DNA of 64,000 bases from Pseudomonadota bacterium (GCA_018242295.1 JAFECE010000003.1:248001-312000), one strand, 5' to 3'; numbered from the stretch's first letter, positions 27,898 to 38,503 are shown. Program-made: numbers and translations. Notes: generated by a model from the sequence alone, not told the origin.

Positions 27898-27942
27898 AGT
27901 CGTGTGCTCCAAAAAATTGCGCCCGAACGAACCTGCCGTCTG

Positions 27943-29004
27943 TCAGCCTTCTTTAGGCTCCGGCGCCTCGTCCTCATAGCTGTCTTTATCGCGCGCGACG
28001 AGCCGCTTGATCAGGGCCTGCTCGCGCGCGGATTCGCGCAGGGGCTTCGCTGGGGTGCCGAAATAGCGGGCGCCCGGCGGCACGTCGTGCGTCGGGTGCG
28101 ACGCCCCGCCCACCTGCGCGCCGCTGCCGATTTTGATGTGACCGACAGTTCCGGATTGACCGCCCATGACGACGAAGTCGCCAAGCTCGGTCGAGCCTGA
28201 GATGCCGCACATCGAAACGATCACGCAATGGCGACCGATGATGACGTTGTGCCCGATCTGGACGAGATTATCAATTTTCGTGCCCTCACCAATGATCGTA
28301 TCCTTAAGGGCGCCGCGGTCTATGGTTGTATTTGCTCCAATTTCCACGTCGTCCTGGACGATCACACGGCCGATTTGGGGTACTTTGAGATGCCCGGTGC
28401 GGCCCATGGCGAAGCCGAAGCCATCCTGGCCGATGCGGACGCCGGAATGGATGATAACCCGGTCGCCGACGAGGGCGTGGGTTACGGTGGCGAGCGGGCC
28501 AATGAAGCTGTCTCGTCCTATCGTCACGCGCGCTCCTATGACGGCGCCTGCGGCGATTCGGGACCCTGCACCGATTTGCGCTTCACGGCCGATGATCGCG
28601 CCGGGCTCGACGATGACTCCCGGCTCGAGCTTCGCCGTCGGATCGATCGGCGGGGCTCCTGCGGTGGCCACCAGAGGCTGCATGGCGTCGGGATAGAACA
28701 GCGCCAGGGCGCGGGCGAACCCATGATAGGGCTGCTTGGTGATGAGCCGCGTCGTGCCGGCGGGAACGCGGTCGGCGAGCGCCGGGACAACGAGGCAGGC
28801 GCCGGCTTTGGTCGCGTCAAGCTGCGAAAGATATTTCCTATTGTCGATGAATGAGACGTGTGAGGGACCCGCCTCATGTAGCGGGCGCACGTCATCGATT
28901 TTGACGGTGGAGTCCGCGCCGCTCGGAATTTCCGCGCCGGCAGCCACCGCGACTTCGGAGAGTGAAAACGGTCCGGCGCGTTCAAAGAATCCGGGATGCT
29001 CCAT
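27943..29004 (-). CDS. lpxD: UDP-3-O-acylglucosamine N-acyltransferase
   Basis: LpxD adds the second acyl chain in lipid A assembly. The 353-residue protein has an N-terminal uridine-binding domain (about 15-110; [13 protein letters not shown]) and a left-handed beta-helix (about 118-310) with catalytic His252 in [11 protein letters not shown], then an acidic C-terminal helix for ACP binding. The segment [13 protein letters not shown] replaces the more usual end of the helix and looks like a normal variant. It is separated from bamA by 188 bases that contain a terminator, then runs closely into fabZ and lpxA. Confidence 0.95.
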   Translation of the reverse strand: MEHPGFFERAGPFSLSEVAVAAGAEIPSGADSTVKIDDVRPLHEAGPSHVSFIDNRKYLSQLDATKAGACLVVPALADRVPAGTTRLITKQPYHGFARALALFYPDAMQPLVATAGAPPIDPTAKLEPGVIVEPGAIIGREAQIGAGSRIAAGAVIGARVTIGRDSFIGPLATVTHALVGDRVIIHSGVRIGQDGFGFAMGRTGHLKVPQIGRVIVQDDVEIGANTTIDRGALKDTIIGEGTKIDNLVQIGHNVIIGRHCVIVSMCGISGSTELGDFVVMGGQSGTVGHIKIGSGAQVGGASHPTHDVPPGARYFGTPAKPLRESAREQALIKRLVARDKDSYEDEAPEPKEG

Positions 29005-29126
29005 AACGCCGCCTCCGGTCGCCGTGGTTACAGTTCTGTCAGTGTTGGAGGGGTTGAATGAACGACCGGAAGGATGTTGGCAAGTCCCTGACGGAAATAG
29101 CCCATTCCAGCGTGCTTAAACCCATA

Positions 29127-29155
29127 GGAAAAGAGCGGCGCTGATGGCGCCGCTC
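29127..29155 (-). terminator. terminator between bamA and lpxD
   Basis: On the minus strand GAGCGGCGC (29155-29147) pairs perfectly with GCGCCGCTC (29141-29133) and is followed by TTTT. It would separate rseP-bamA transcripts from lpxD and the downstream lipid A genes, fully or partly. Confidence 0.8.
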
Positions 29156-29192
29156 TCGAATTGAGCAAATCTTCAGGCCGTTCGGCTCAGAC

Positions 29193-31589
29193 TTAGAACT
29201 TCGTTTGTGCGCCGAAGCGGAAGAACTGCGTTTGATCGTAGCTCTGTTTCGTTAGGACCTCGGCGAAGTCCATGCGTAGCGGACCGACCGGCGAGTTCCA
29301 TATCAAGCTGCCGCCGACGGACGACCGGACAGAGCTGCTGTCTCCCAAAGTGTCCTGACCAACGGACGCGATTGCGCGCTTTGCACCTGCCGTCGCGTCC
29401 CACAGCGAGCCGGCGTCGGCGAAGACCGCCGCGGTGAGGCCGAGATCATCCGGAATGTAAGGGAGCGGGAAGCGGACTTCGGCAGTCGCAGCCCAGTACT
29501 TCTGGCCGCCGAGCGCATCTGAGTTCGGCGAATTTGGACCGATGTCGCGCGGGCCATAGCCCGACCGATCGAAGCCGCGGACCGTTTCGCCGCCTTTGAA
29601 GAAGGCATCAAGTAGTCGAACGTCCTGGCCACCCCAGCCCTCGATCATGCCGCCGACGGCGCGGCCGACGAAGGTGATCTTGTCGGTGATTGGGTAGTAG
29701 AAGCGACCCTCGGCATTGACCCGCCAGTACTGAGCGTCGCCGCCGAGACCCGCGAAGTCGTTGGCAACTTCGATGTAGTAACCCTTGTTCGGATTCTGCG
29801 CATTGTTGCGCTTGTCGTAGCTGATCGTGGTGCCGATGAGCGACGTCCAATAGGAGCTGTTATTACAGTTGGGAGTAGCACCAAGTGTGAAATTGGTGGC
29901 GCCGCAAGCCTCCTTGATCGCAGCCGAAGCGTCGTTCGAGACGTTGAAGATCTCGTCACGTGAGATCGAGTACGCCGTCTGCATCCAGAGGTTTTCGGCG
30001 AGCGGGAAGCCGAGACGGACCTGGCCACCCAACTTCTTCTGTTCGAAGCCGGACTGCTGCGTGTAGTCAAGCTGCTTGTAGAAGAGGTCGAAGCCGGCAG
30101 CCAAGTTGCGGTCGAGGAAGCGCGGTTCGGTGAACGAGAAGTCCACCTGCATGCGTTCGAAGGAGCCAGCGAGTTTCAGGCGAACGAACTGGCCGTTGCC
30201 GAACAGGTTGCGCTCGGTGATCGACACGTCGCCAATCACACCTTCACTCGTCGAGTAGCCGGCGCCAAACGAGAGTTCGCCGGTCGACTGCTCTTCAACG
30301 ACCACGTCAAGAACGACGCGATCAGGTGCCGATCCGGGACGCCGCTTGATGTCGACGTTCTTGAATAGTCCAAGACCCTGCAGGCGCTTCTTCGCGCGAT
30401 CGACCATCAGCGAGTTGAAGGCGTCGCCTTCAGCCAAGCGGAATTCGCGACGGATTACGAAGTCCTTCGTACGCGTGTTGCCGATGATGTTGATGCGCTC
30501 AATGTAAATGCGCGGGCCTTCGTCCACGACATACGTGATGCCGATCGTGCGGCTTGCCGCATCGGGAATTGGACGCGGGCGAACGCGGGCGAACGCATAA
30601 CCTTGGTCCGCGATGCTGAGCGTCAGCCGTTCCGACGTCTTGTCGATTTGCGAAGCGTCGTATGTAGCGCCAGCCTGCGTCAGCAGATCGCCGGTGAAGG
30701 TGCTGCCATCGATGCCCGGCAGCGAGCTTTCGACGTTGATCGCGCCGAAGGTATACGGCTGGCCTTCGTCGATCGCGAACGTGATGAGGAAGCCCGAACC
30801 ATCAGGATCGATCTCGGCGTTCGCAGCCGTGACCGAAGCGTCCGGATAGCCGTTCTTGAGATAGTACTGGCGGATGAGCTCGCGATCGAGATTCATACGG
30901 TCGGGGTCGTAGACCGACGTGCCCTTGAGGAAGTCGAACCAGCCGGCCTGCGTCGTCGAAATGATGTCGCGCAGCTGGCTATCGGAGAAGGCGTGGTTGC
31001 CGACGAAGTTGATACCCTTGACCTTCGTCGCCGCGCCTTCGTCGATTTCGAAGACGAGGTTGACGCGGTCTTGCTCGAGCTGGATGATTTTCGGCTCGAC
31101 GGCGGCGGCGAAGCGGCCCTGCCTGCGATAAACGTCGAGAATGCGCTGGACGTCCGACTGAGCCTTGGCGCGCGTGAAAACCGAGCGCGGCTTCAACTGG
31201 ACTTCGCCGGTCAGGGTCGCCGTGTCGACCTCGCTGTTGCCCTCGAAGGCAACCTGATTGATGACCGGATTTTCTTTTACCGTGATGACGACGGTCTGGC
31301 CCTTGTAGTCCATGGAAACGTCGGCGAAGAGGCCGGTTCCGAACAGGGCTTTGATCGACGCGTCGATCTTGGAGGCGTTGTAGGCATCGCCCGCCCCGAA
31401 CTGCAGGTACGAGCGTACCGTTTCAGGTTCGACGCGCCGGTTGCCGACGACTTCGATGTTTTTGATCACACCCTGAGCCGACGCGGGACCCGATATCCAG
31501 GCAGCATCACTCATGGCGACCATCGGCGAGAGAACTGCGAGCGCCACAATAAGGCGCAGTCCCGCCAGGATGATCCTAAATTTCTGCAT
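29193..31589 (-). CDS. bamA: outer-membrane protein assembly factor BamA
   Basis: BamA inserts beta-barrel proteins into the outer membrane. A signal peptide (about 1-40: MQKFRIILAGLRLIVALAVL, cleavage after SAQ) precedes five POTRA domains (about 41-400; VIKNIEVVGNRRVEPETV, INQVAFEGNSEVD, VKGINFVGNHAFSD and so on) and a C-terminal 16-strand barrel with the GETVRGFDRSGYGPRDIG loop motif. The chain ends in Phe, the usual outer-membrane sorting signal. At 798 residues it has a normal size. ATG 31589 fits the signal peptide; an in-frame ATG at 31664 would add 25 residues. It lies downstream of rseP, as in most proteobacteria. Confidence 0.96.
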   Translation of the reverse strand: MQKFRIILAGLRLIVALAVLSPMVAMSDAAWISGPASAQGVIKNIEVVGNRRVEPETVRSYLQFGAGDAYNASKIDASIKALFGTGLFADVSMDYKGQTVVITVKENPVINQVAFEGNSEVDTATLTGEVQLKPRSVFTRAKAQSDVQRILDVYRRQGRFAAAVEPKIIQLEQDRVNLVFEIDEGAATKVKGINFVGNHAFSDSQLRDIISTTQAGWFDFLKGTSVYDPDRMNLDRELIRQYYLKNGYPDASVTAANAEIDPDGSGFLITFAIDEGQPYTFGAINVESSLPGIDGSTFTGDLLTQAGATYDASQIDKTSERLTLSIADQGYAFARVRPRPIPDAASRTIGITYVVDEGPRIYIERINIIGNTRTKDFVIRREFRLAEGDAFNSLMVDRAKKRLQGLGLFKNVDIKRRPGSAPDRVVLDVVVEEQSTGELSFGAGYSTSEGVIGDVSITERNLFGNGQFVRLKLAGSFERMQVDFSFTEPRFLDRNLAAGFDLFYKQLDYTQQSGFEQKKLGGQVRLGFPLAENLWMQTAYSISRDEIFNVSNDASAAIKEACGATNFTLGATPNCNNSSYWTSLIGTTISYDKRNNAQNPNKGYYIEVANDFAGLGGDAQYWRVNAEGRFYYPITDKITFVGRAVGGMIEGWGGQDVRLLDAFFKGGETVRGFDRSGYGPRDIGPNSPNSDALGGQKYWAATAEVRFPLPYIPDDLGLTAAVFADAGSLWDATAGAKRAIASVGQDTLGDSSSVRSSVGGSLIWNSPVGPLRMDFAEVLTKQSYDQTQFFRFGAQTKF

Positions 31590-31883
31590 ACGCGGAATTG
31601 CCCCCGGTGTGCCGCCGACCCCCAAATTCACATGCGAGCTGTCGGCGGGCAGCGTCACACTCATGCGTATTGTCGTCCGTCGTTTTTTATAGGTCTTATA
31701 GGTCTTTTTTGACGTTTCTTATGGTCGTTAAGGCTCTTAGATCCCCTGCGCTCCAACTCACGACTTCAATTCGGCCCCCCGATTCGAAGTCCTAACCTGC
31801 TGCGCACCATAACGCTTTTAACGATTCAGAAAGCCTCCGCAAAGTGGTAAGTTTACGCCACTCACTCAGGATTCCGCATGTAC

Positions 31884-33026
31884 TCAGCCGGTGCCCGTCA
31901 AACGCCGCCAAACGTTCAAAATGTCGTTGAAATTCACGAAAACCATCAACATCATCAGCAGCGCCAAACCGACCTGAAAGCCCATTTGCTGAAGGCGTTC
32001 GCTCGCCGGTTTCCGGCGTATCGCTTCGACGGCGTAGAACATAAGGTGTCCGCCATCGAGAACCGGTATCGGCAGCAAATTCAAGAAGCCAATGTTTGCC
32101 GAAATGAAGGCGATCCAGCGCAACATCGGCTCGACGCCGAGCTCCGCAACTTTGGCCGTCACCTCGGCCATCATGATCGGGCCGCCCATTTGCTCGGCCG
32201 ATTGACGGTGGGTGATGATGTCCCGAAGCCCGGCCAGCGTCTGCGTTAAATTGCCGTAAGTCTCGGACACGCCGAGCATTACGGCTTCCGGCAGACCGAC
32301 CTGAACCGTTTTCACTTTATCTGGGGAAATCGCGCGCTGAATGCCAATCAGGCCGCGCCGGAACGTCCGGCCCATCGCGTCCTTCTGCTCGTCAACACTT
32401 GGAGTTGCATTGAGCACAAGTGTATCGTCGCCACGTTGTACGGTAAATTTCAACTCTTCGCCGGCGCTCGAGCCAACGATTCGCTGCAGGTCATCGAACT
32501 TGGCGATCTTGGTGTCGTCGATGGCGAGAATCATGTCCCCGGGCTTGAAACCGGCCTTCTCAGCCGGCGAATTGGCGACGACCGCATCGACCAGCGGCGG
32601 CAAAATGTGCAGGCCGACGGTGGCGTTGAGGGCCGAATAGAGCAGAATCGCGAGGAGGAAGTTGGCGAGCGGTCCGGCCGCCACGACGGCCGCGCGCGCA
32701 CCGACGGATTTCGAATGGAACGCCCCCGCCTTCTCAGCCGGCGACAACTTCTTCTCGCCGCCGAACGAGGATGCGTTGTCGTCGTCGATGAACTTGACGT
32801 AACCGCCGAGCGGGATCCAGGCGAAGCGCCAGCGCGTGCCGTGCTTATCGTAAAACCCATATATTTCAGGGCCAAAGCCGATCGAGAAGGCCTTAACCGT
32901 GACGCCGCACCAGCGCGCCACAAGGAAATGGCCGAGCTCGTGGATGAACACGACCAGCGTCAGTACGAGCAGGAACATGATCCCGTATTGCCAGATCCCA
33001 CTTGCGACCGACGTCAAAAATTCCAT
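31884..33026 (-). CDS. rseP: RIP metalloprotease RseP (site-2 protease)
   Basis: A 380-residue intramembrane zinc protease. The HELGH motif is at residues 29-33 in the first membrane span, a PDZ domain occupies about 125-205 (PAEKAGFKPGDMILAIDDTKI), and LLPIPVLDGGHL near residue 325 carries the third zinc ligand. Homologues cut anti-sigma factors and leftover signal peptides. It lies between dxr and bamA, the usual envelope-gene order. Only one PDZ domain is evident, where E. coli RseP has two; this is common in alphaproteobacteria. Confidence 0.95.
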   Translation of the reverse strand: MEFLTSVASGIWQYGIMFLLVLTLVVFIHELGHFLVARWCGVTVKAFSIGFGPEIYGFYDKHGTRWRFAWIPLGGYVKFIDDDNASSFGGEKKLSPAEKAGAFHSKSVGARAAVVAAGPLANFLLAILLYSALNATVGLHILPPLVDAVVANSPAEKAGFKPGDMILAIDDTKIAKFDDLQRIVGSSAGEELKFTVQRGDDTLVLNATPSVDEQKDAMGRTFRRGLIGIQRAISPDKVKTVQVGLPEAVMLGVSETYGNLTQTLAGLRDIITHRQSAEQMGGPIMMAEVTAKVAELGVEPMLRWIAFISANIGFLNLLPIPVLDGGHLMFYAVEAIRRKPASERLQQMGFQVGLALLMMLMVFVNFNDILNVWRRLTGTG

Positions 33027-33086
33027 TTGAAAATCCTTTAAGTGCTGCTTCGAACAGCGGGCTCCCCAGAGCTTTGCCCCGGAACC

Positions 33087-34331
33087 CTAATAGCTACTGA
33101 GTTTGTCTTCCGACAGATAGCGAGCCAACTTGTCTACGGCCAGTATATCGTCCAGGGTTTCGGCGGGGCAAATCGCGCCCTGCCGTTCCGCCGCGTCAAG
33201 TGTTTCCTCGACGAGGGCGGCAATGTCCAGGAACTTGATCCGGCGTTCAAGGAAGGCCTTAACCGCGATTTCGTTGGCGGCGTTCAAAACGGCCGGGGCT
33301 GTGTCGCCTCGCCGCATCGCCGCTTTGGCAACCCGTAGCGCCGGAAAACGGGTTTCATCGGGCGGCTCGAACGTCAAGGTCGCGAGGCGGGCGAGATCGA
33401 GCTTTTCGGTCGGTGCGACCATGCGGTCGGGCCAGGCGAGCGCGACGGCGATGGGTGTGCGCATGTCGGGCGCCGCCATCTGGGCCAGTACCGAGCCGTC
33501 GACGTAGCTCACCAGGCAATGGACGATCGATTGGGGGTGGACGATGCAGTCAAGCGCGTCGACCGTAATGGGAAAAAGGTGAAACGCCTCGATCAGTTCG
33601 AGGCCCTTGTTCATCAGGCTGGCGCTGTCGATCGTGATTTTCGCGCCCATCGACCAGTTCGGGTGTTTCAGCGCCTGTTCGGGCGTCGCCGACTGGATCT
33701 GCTCGTACGTCCAGGTGCGGAACGGCCCGCCTGACGCTGTCAGCACGATCTTCTCGATGGCGCTCGGATCGGCGCCGACCAACGCCTGGAAAGCCGCAGA
33801 ATGCTCGCTGTCCACCGGCAACAATTCGGCGCCGGAGCGCGCGACCGCGGCCGTGAAGACATGTCCGGCAGAGACGAGACATTCCTTGTTCGCGAGTGCG
33901 ACACGGGCTCCCTGTGATGCCGCTGCGAACGTCGGCCGCAATCCGGCCGCGCCGACGATGGCCGCCATGACGCAATCGGCGGGCTCGAGCGCCGCTTCAA
34001 CAAGCGCCTCGGCGCCGCCCGCGGTTCTGATGCCGGTTCCGGCCAACGCGTCCTTCAATTCGCCCAAGCGGCTTTCGTCGCCAATCACCGCAAGCTTCGC
34101 CTTGTGCTTCCTCGCGATGGAAGCCAGCTCGGCGGCATTCGATTGAGCGGTCACCGCGACAATCTCAAACCGGCCCGGGTTTCGTGCCACGAGATCGAGC
34201 GTGCTCGTGCCGACCGAGCCGGTCGCTCCGAGAACGGAGAGGCGCATCGGCCGGGATACGTCTGCGGGTCCGGGACGCGCAGCCGACGCCAGCCCAGTCA
34301 ATCGAGAAGGAACGCTAGCTGTCACTGCCAT
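33087..34331 (-). CDS. dxr: 1-deoxy-D-xylulose 5-phosphate reductoisomerase
   Basis: Dxr makes 2-C-methylerythritol 4-phosphate, the committed step of the non-mevalonate isoprenoid pathway that also feeds UppS. The NADPH-binding GATGSVGTSTL follows soon after the start, and LPVDSEHSAAFQ and WSMGAKITIDSASLMNKGLELIE-type catalytic segments are clear. ATG 34331 lies four bases beyond the cdsA stop and gives 414 residues with a 29-residue leader. The core begins at an internal ATG (34247), which could be the true start. Downstream is rseP. Confidence 0.95.
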   Translation of the reverse strand: MAVTASVPSRLTGLASAARPGPADVSRPMRLSVLGATGSVGTSTLDLVARNPGRFEIVAVTAQSNAAELASIARKHKAKLAVIGDESRLGELKDALAGTGIRTAGGAEALVEAALEPADCVMAAIVGAAGLRPTFAAASQGARVALANKECLVSAGHVFTAAVARSGAELLPVDSEHSAAFQALVGADPSAIEKIVLTASGGPFRTWTYEQIQSATPEQALKHPNWSMGAKITIDSASLMNKGLELIEAFHLFPITVDALDCIVHPQSIVHCLVSYVDGSVLAQMAAPDMRTPIAVALAWPDRMVAPTEKLDLARLATLTFEPPDETRFPALRVAKAAMRRGDTAPAVLNAANEIAVKAFLERRIKFLDIAALVEETLDAAERQGAICPAETLDDILAVDKLARYLSEDKLSSY

Positions 34332-34335
34332 TCGT

Positions 34336-35208
34336 CTATGACCCGTAGAGGAGTGCGCGTGCGGGAGCAAAAGCATCGATGCCGAAGCCGATCAAAGCCG
34401 CCAGGATGCTCGCGGTGACGATGCCGTCCATGCGATCCATGAACCCACCGTGCCCCGGTATCAAGTCACCTGCGTCCTTCAATCCGAAATGCCGCTTCAA
34501 TGCCGATTCTGCCAGATCGCCCCATTGGGCTACCAATCCTATGGCAAGACCGAGGCTCGCAAGCCATCCGGGACTGCCAGTCCCGGTGAAAAATGCAAAT
34601 AGAAAACCGGCGACAGCTGCCGTGATAATGCCGCCCAAGAGACCCGACCACGTCTTGTTCGGGGAAACCTCGGGCCAGAGCTTCGGTCCGCCGATGGTAC
34701 GTCCGGAGACGTAGGCGGCGATGTCCGTTACCGCGACGGACAGCACCACGAAAAGCGTTGCCAGGAATCCGAGCGGCTCGTCCGATCGGAGCCATCCGAG
34801 CGCCACGACCGGCAAAGCCGTGTAGAACACGCCAGCGCCCGAAAGCCGCGCGCGGCCGGAGCCTATGGCAAGGGCCGCAACCACGGCCGCACCAACAAGT
34901 GCCGCTGCGATGCCCCAACCGGCCATATCGTTGAGCACATAGATTGCGGCGACGAAGACCGCAGCGATGTGAGCGATAAGGGCGCGGTCCGGCATGTCAC
35001 CCCTGACAATGCGGCCCCACTCCCAGCTCATCGCCGCGGCGACTAGGAACGTCAGCACTATAAAAGCTTCCGGGCTCCAGTAGAGCATGGCGAAGGCAAT
35101 AACGGCGATGGCGACGCCCGACACGATGCGCAGCTTCAGCTCTTGCGGGATGAAGTCGAGCGCGCCCCAAGGAAACTGTCGTTGATTTTCGGGACCCTCG
35201 GCCGGCAT
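34336..35208 (-). CDS. cdsA: phosphatidate cytidylyltransferase
   Basis: CdsA makes CDP-diacylglycerol, the precursor of all bacterial phospholipids. The 290-residue protein has eight or so membrane spans and the signature near the C-terminus in GDLAESALKRHFGLKDAG followed by PGHGGFMDRMDG. ATG 35208 is preferred because GAGGG lies at the proper distance; a TTG at 35223 overlaps the uppS stop. It is packed between uppS and dxr. Confidence 0.95.
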   Translation of the reverse strand: MPAEGPENQRQFPWGALDFIPQELKLRIVSGVAIAVIAFAMLYWSPEAFIVLTFLVAAAMSWEWGRIVRGDMPDRALIAHIAAVFVAAIYVLNDMAGWGIAAALVGAAVVAALAIGSGRARLSGAGVFYTALPVVALGWLRSDEPLGFLATLFVVLSVAVTDIAAYVSGRTIGGPKLWPEVSPNKTWSGLLGGIITAAVAGFLFAFFTGTGSPGWLASLGLAIGLVAQWGDLAESALKRHFGLKDAGDLIPGHGGFMDRMDGIVTASILAALIGFGIDAFAPARALLYGS

Positions 35209-35219
35209 CGTCCTGGCCC

Positions 35220-35978
35220 TCAAGCGGTCGAACGTTTGGAGAGGCCGCCGAAGCGGCGTTCACGCGAGCGAAATTCTTCGATAGCGATTTCGAAGGCCGC
35301 CTTGTCGAAGTCCGGCCAGTAGCAGTCCAGAAAGACGAATTCCGAATAGGCCGTCTGCCAGAGCAAAAAGTTCGATAGCCGCATCTCGCCCGATGTCCGG
35401 ATCAAGAGATCGGGATCGGGAATGCCGGAAGTGTCGAGCGCATTGGCGATGCGTTCGACGGTAATGTCGGAGGGATGCAGCTTGCCCTCCGCCACTTGCT
35501 CGGCGAGCTTGCGTGCGGCGCCTGCGATCTCGGTGCGGGAGCCATAGTTGAAGGCGATGACGAGCGTCAAAACATCGTTGCCACGGGTCAGCTCGACCGC
35601 TTCGTCGATCAGTGTCGTCAGCTCGTTGTCGACGTGCTGACGCTGTCCGATCACCCGGATGCAAACCCCGGCTTTATGCAGCTCGGCCAGATCACGCCTG
35701 ATGAAACGCTTCATCAGGCCCATGAGATCGTCGACCTCTTCGATCGGGCGCTTCCAGTTCTCGGACGAAAAGCTGAAGATCGTCAGATACGTGATCTTCA
35801 GCTCGATCGCGGCGCGGACAGCGCGGCGGACGGCTTCAACACCTTGGCGATGACCCAGCGCTCGCGGCAATCCGCGATCGCGCGCCCACCGCCCGTTCCC
35901 GTCCATGATGATAGCGACGTGACGCGGCGGGACGAGAATTCCGGACCCATCGTCGGTAGGCTTCGCTGCTGCCGCCAC
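35220..35978 (-). CDS. uppS: polyprenyl diphosphate synthase (undecaprenyl-PP synthase)
   Basis: UppS extends farnesyl diphosphate with cis-isoprene units to the undecaprenyl carrier for peptidoglycan and polysaccharide. The catalytic Asp26 lies in [25 protein letters not shown] and the C-terminal [20 protein letters not shown] and ERRFGG are family signatures. The 252-residue length is typical. It lies downstream of frr and overlaps the possible start of cdsA. Confidence 0.96.
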   Translation of the reverse strand: MAAAAKPTDDGSGILVPPRHVAIIMDGNGRWARDRGLPRALGHRQGVEAVRRAVRAAIELKITYLTIFSFSSENWKRPIEEVDDLMGLMKRFIRRDLAELHKAGVCIRVIGQRQHVDNELTTLIDEAVELTRGNDVLTLVIAFNYGSRTEIAGAARKLAEQVAEGKLHPSDITVERIANALDTSGIPDPDLLIRTSGEMRLSNFLLWQTAYSEFVFLDCYWPDFDKAAFEIAIEEFRSRERRFGGLSKRSTA

Positions 35979-36049
35979 TGTCGAATGGCCCCTGGGATCA
36001 AGATCTCAATATCACTGGCATGCCTTCCTGCTCCCAAAAGAGCAGGAGA

Positions 36050-36613
36050 TCAAACCTTCTGGATTTCAGCTTCCTTTGTGACGAGCGTGCCGTCGATCTC
36101 CTTGATGAGACGATCCGTCAGCTCCTGAACCTTCTCGGAATTGCCCCGATGGTCGTCCTGGCTCATTTTGCCGTCTTTCTCAAGCTTCTTCAGAACGTCC
36201 ATGGCTTCACGCCGGACGTTGCGGATCGAAACCTTGGCCTGCTCGGCATATTTATGGGCAAGTTTGACCAGTTCCTGCCTGCGGTCGGCTGTCAGCGCCG
36301 GGATCGGCAGGCGGAGAACCTGACCGTCCGTGATGGGGTTGAGGCCAAGGTTGGCTTCGCGGATCGCCTTATCGACGGCGATGACGTTGCTGCGGTCCCA
36401 GACTTGAACGGTGATCATGCGCGGCTCGGGCACGGAAACCGTCGCGACCTGGTTCAAGGGCATGCGCGAGCCGTAGACCATCACCTGGACAGGGTCGAGC
36501 AGGTTGACGCTGGCGCGGCCGGTGCGAAGGCCCGTGAATTCGCGCTTCAGAGCGTCGATCGAGGCGCGCATGCGCTTTTCAATTTCTTTGATGTCGTGAT
36601 CTGCGAGTGCCAT
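36050..36613 (-). CDS. frr: ribosome recycling factor
   Basis: Frr, with EF-G, splits the ribosome after termination. The 187-residue length and the pattern ELTGLRTGRASVNLLDPV, MPLNQVATVSVPEPRMI, GLNPITDGQVLRLPIPALT and RRELVKLA-like helices are those of the family. It lies between pyrH and uppS with short gaps, as in many bacteria, and is probably co-transcribed with them. Confidence 0.97.
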   Translation of the reverse strand: MALADHDIKEIEKRMRASIDALKREFTGLRTGRASVNLLDPVQVMVYGSRMPLNQVATVSVPEPRMITVQVWDRSNVIAVDKAIREANLGLNPITDGQVLRLPIPALTADRRQELVKLAHKYAEQAKVSIRNVRREAMDVLKKLEKDGKMSQDDHRGNSEKVQELTDRLIKEIDGTLVTKEAEIQKV

Positions 36614-36696
36614 TTTCCTATTCCTCCAAGCGCTCGAAAGCTCAAAACCATTGCCGCCGCAGAAGGGCGGCGCGAGGACGGGGCTTTCAGCGGCTT

Positions 36697-37428
36697 TCAG
36701 CCGGTTCCCTCGATAAGGGTCTGGCGCGCTTCCCCGCGCAGAGCTTTCAAGAGATTTCCGGGTTCTTCGATCGAGACCACAATTAGCGGAAGTCCGTTAT
36801 CGCGGGCAAGGGCAATGGCCGCGCCGTCCATCACTTTGAGATCCTTGGCCAAAACTTCGGAATAGGTCAGCTTGTCGTAGCGAACCGCGTCCTTATGCTT
36901 CTTCGGGTCGGCGGAATAGACGCCGTCGACCTGGGTCGCCTTGAGGACGGCGTCGCAGTTCATCTCGATGCCACGAAGGACGGCCGCCGTGTCGGTCGTG
37001 AAAAAGGGGTTTCCCGTCCCCGCCGCAAATATGACGACGTTGCTCCGGGTGAGGTAGGCCAAGGCCTTCGGGCGGATATAGCTCTCGCACACCGTCGGCA
37101 TCGGAATGGCCGAGAGGACGCGCGCCTGAACACCGCGATGATCGAGCGCATTCTGCAAGGCCAGCGCGTTCATCACGGTGGCCAGCATGCCCATGTAATC
37201 GGCCGTGGCGCGATCCATGCCCTTAGCCGCGCCGGTCAGCCCGCGGAAAATATTGCCGCCGCCCACGACAATGGCGATTTCGGCCCCTTCCGCGACCGCG
37301 GCGGCGACATCGTTCGACAAACGGTCGGCGACGGCCATGTCGATGCCGTAAGGTTGGGCCCCCATCAGAGCTTCGCCGGAAAGCTTCACCAGCAGCCGCT
37401 TGTATTTGAGACCCTGCGCTCCAGGCAT
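36697..37428 (-). CDS. pyrH: UMP kinase
   Basis: PyrH phosphorylates UMP to UDP, feeding UTP/CTP and UDP-sugar pools including UDP-GlcNAc for lipid A. The 243-residue protein shows [14 protein letters not shown] near the start, [10 protein letters not shown], and [21 protein letters not shown], the amino-acid-kinase-fold signatures. ATG 37428 is preferred because GGGAG lies eight or nine bases before it; upstream in-frame ATGs at 37443 and 37449 exist. It follows tsf across a strong terminator hairpin. Confidence 0.95.
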   Translation of the reverse strand: MPGAQGLKYKRLLVKLSGEALMGAQPYGIDMAVADRLSNDVAAAVAEGAEIAIVVGGGNIFRGLTGAAKGMDRATADYMGMLATVMNALALQNALDHRGVQARVLSAIPMPTVCESYIRPKALAYLTRSNVVIFAAGTGNPFFTTDTAAVLRGIEMNCDAVLKATQVDGVYSADPKKHKDAVRYDKLTYSEVLAKDLKVMDGAAIALARDNGLPLIVVSIEEPGNLLKALRGEARQTLIEGTG

Positions 37429-37467
37429 CCGCTTCACTCCCATCGGCATGACAATTGACTAGCCATG

Positions 37468-37497
37468 AAAAACCGGCCGGTCGCAGGGACCGGCCGG
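37468..37497 (-). terminator. rho-independent terminator after tsf
   Basis: On the minus strand CCGGCCGGTC (37497-37488) pairs perfectly with GACCGGCCGG (37482-37473) around a five-base loop and is followed by TTTTT. It would end most rpsB-tsf transcription before pyrH. Confidence 0.9.
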
Positions 37498-37560
37498 CTG
37501 ATACCTAACGCGCTCGGACGATTCCGGCCAGCCTACCCGGCCATTGGACCGGGCAAAAGC

Positions 37561-38484
37561 TCAACCGCCGCTCGCGAGCTTTCGGACTTCCTCGCCGAAG
37601 TCCTCTTCCTTCTTGTCGATGCCTTCGCCCAACGCGAAACGAATGAAGCCTGCGACCTTGACCGGCGCCCCGGCCTTGCCTTCGGCTTCCTTGACGGCCT
37701 GCGCGACCGTCTTGGTGGTGTCGTGGATGTACTGCTGCTCGAGCAGGCAGTTCTCCTTGGCGAAGGCTTTGATGCCGCCCGAGATGATCTTCTCGAGAAC
37801 GTCCGGCTTCTTGCCCTGGTTCTTGTCGGCGAGAATGGCCTTCTCGCGCTCGATCACTTCGGCGGGCACCTCGGCGATGTCGAGGGCGACGGGGCTCGTC
37901 GCGGCGACGTGCATCGCGATCATGCGCGCGAGTTCGAACAGCGACGGCTCATCGCCTGCGCTTTCGAGCGCGACGAGCACGCCGATCTTGCCGAGGCCGT
38001 CAGCCACCCGGTTGTGGACGTAGTCAGCGACGACGCCTTCCTTGACGCTGACCGCCGCGGTCCGGCGAACGGTCATGTTCTCGCCGATCGTTGCAACTGC
38101 TTCCTGGATCGTCGTCTCTACGGTGTTCTTGCTGCCGGGATAGGTTGCAGCCAGAAGCGCCTTCAGATCGCCCTTCGCGGCCGGGGCCAGCGCGGTGATC
38201 TCGCGGACAAGCGTCTGGAACTGCTCATTACGGGCAACGAAGTCCGTCTCGGAGTTCACCTCGACGACGGCGCCTTCGCGGCCCTTCGCGACGATGCCAA
38301 TGAGGCCATCGGCGGCGACGCGGCCGGACTTCTTCGCAGCTTTCGACAGGCCCTTCTTGCGGAGCCAATCGACAGCGGCTTCGATATCGCCGTTCGTCTC
38401 GGTCAACGCCGTTTTGCAATCCATCATGCCGGCGCCGGTCATATCGCGCAGCTTTTTCACATCTGCGGCGGTGATCGTCGTCAT
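37561..38484 (-). CDS. tsf: elongation factor Ts
   Basis: EF-Ts recharges EF-Tu with GTP. At 307 residues it is the common length. The N-terminal UBA-like region ([19 protein letters not shown]), the core [13 protein letters not shown] and the C-terminal coiled region with [18 protein letters not shown] are all present. It is downstream of rpsB, with an 8-bp hairpin in the gap, and is followed by a strong terminator. Confidence 0.97.
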   Translation of the reverse strand: MTTITAADVKKLRDMTGAGMMDCKTALTETNGDIEAAVDWLRKKGLSKAAKKSGRVAADGLIGIVAKGREGAVVEVNSETDFVARNEQFQTLVREITALAPAAKGDLKALLAATYPGSKNTVETTIQEAVATIGENMTVRRTAAVSVKEGVVADYVHNRVADGLGKIGVLVALESAGDEPSLFELARMIAMHVAATSPVALDIAEVPAEVIEREKAILADKNQGKKPDVLEKIISGGIKAFAKENCLLEQQYIHDTTKTVAQAVKEAEGKAGAPVKVAGFIRFALGEGIDKKEEDFGEEVRKLASGG

Positions 38485-38503
38485 TCTGTCACCTATGAGG
38501 TTC

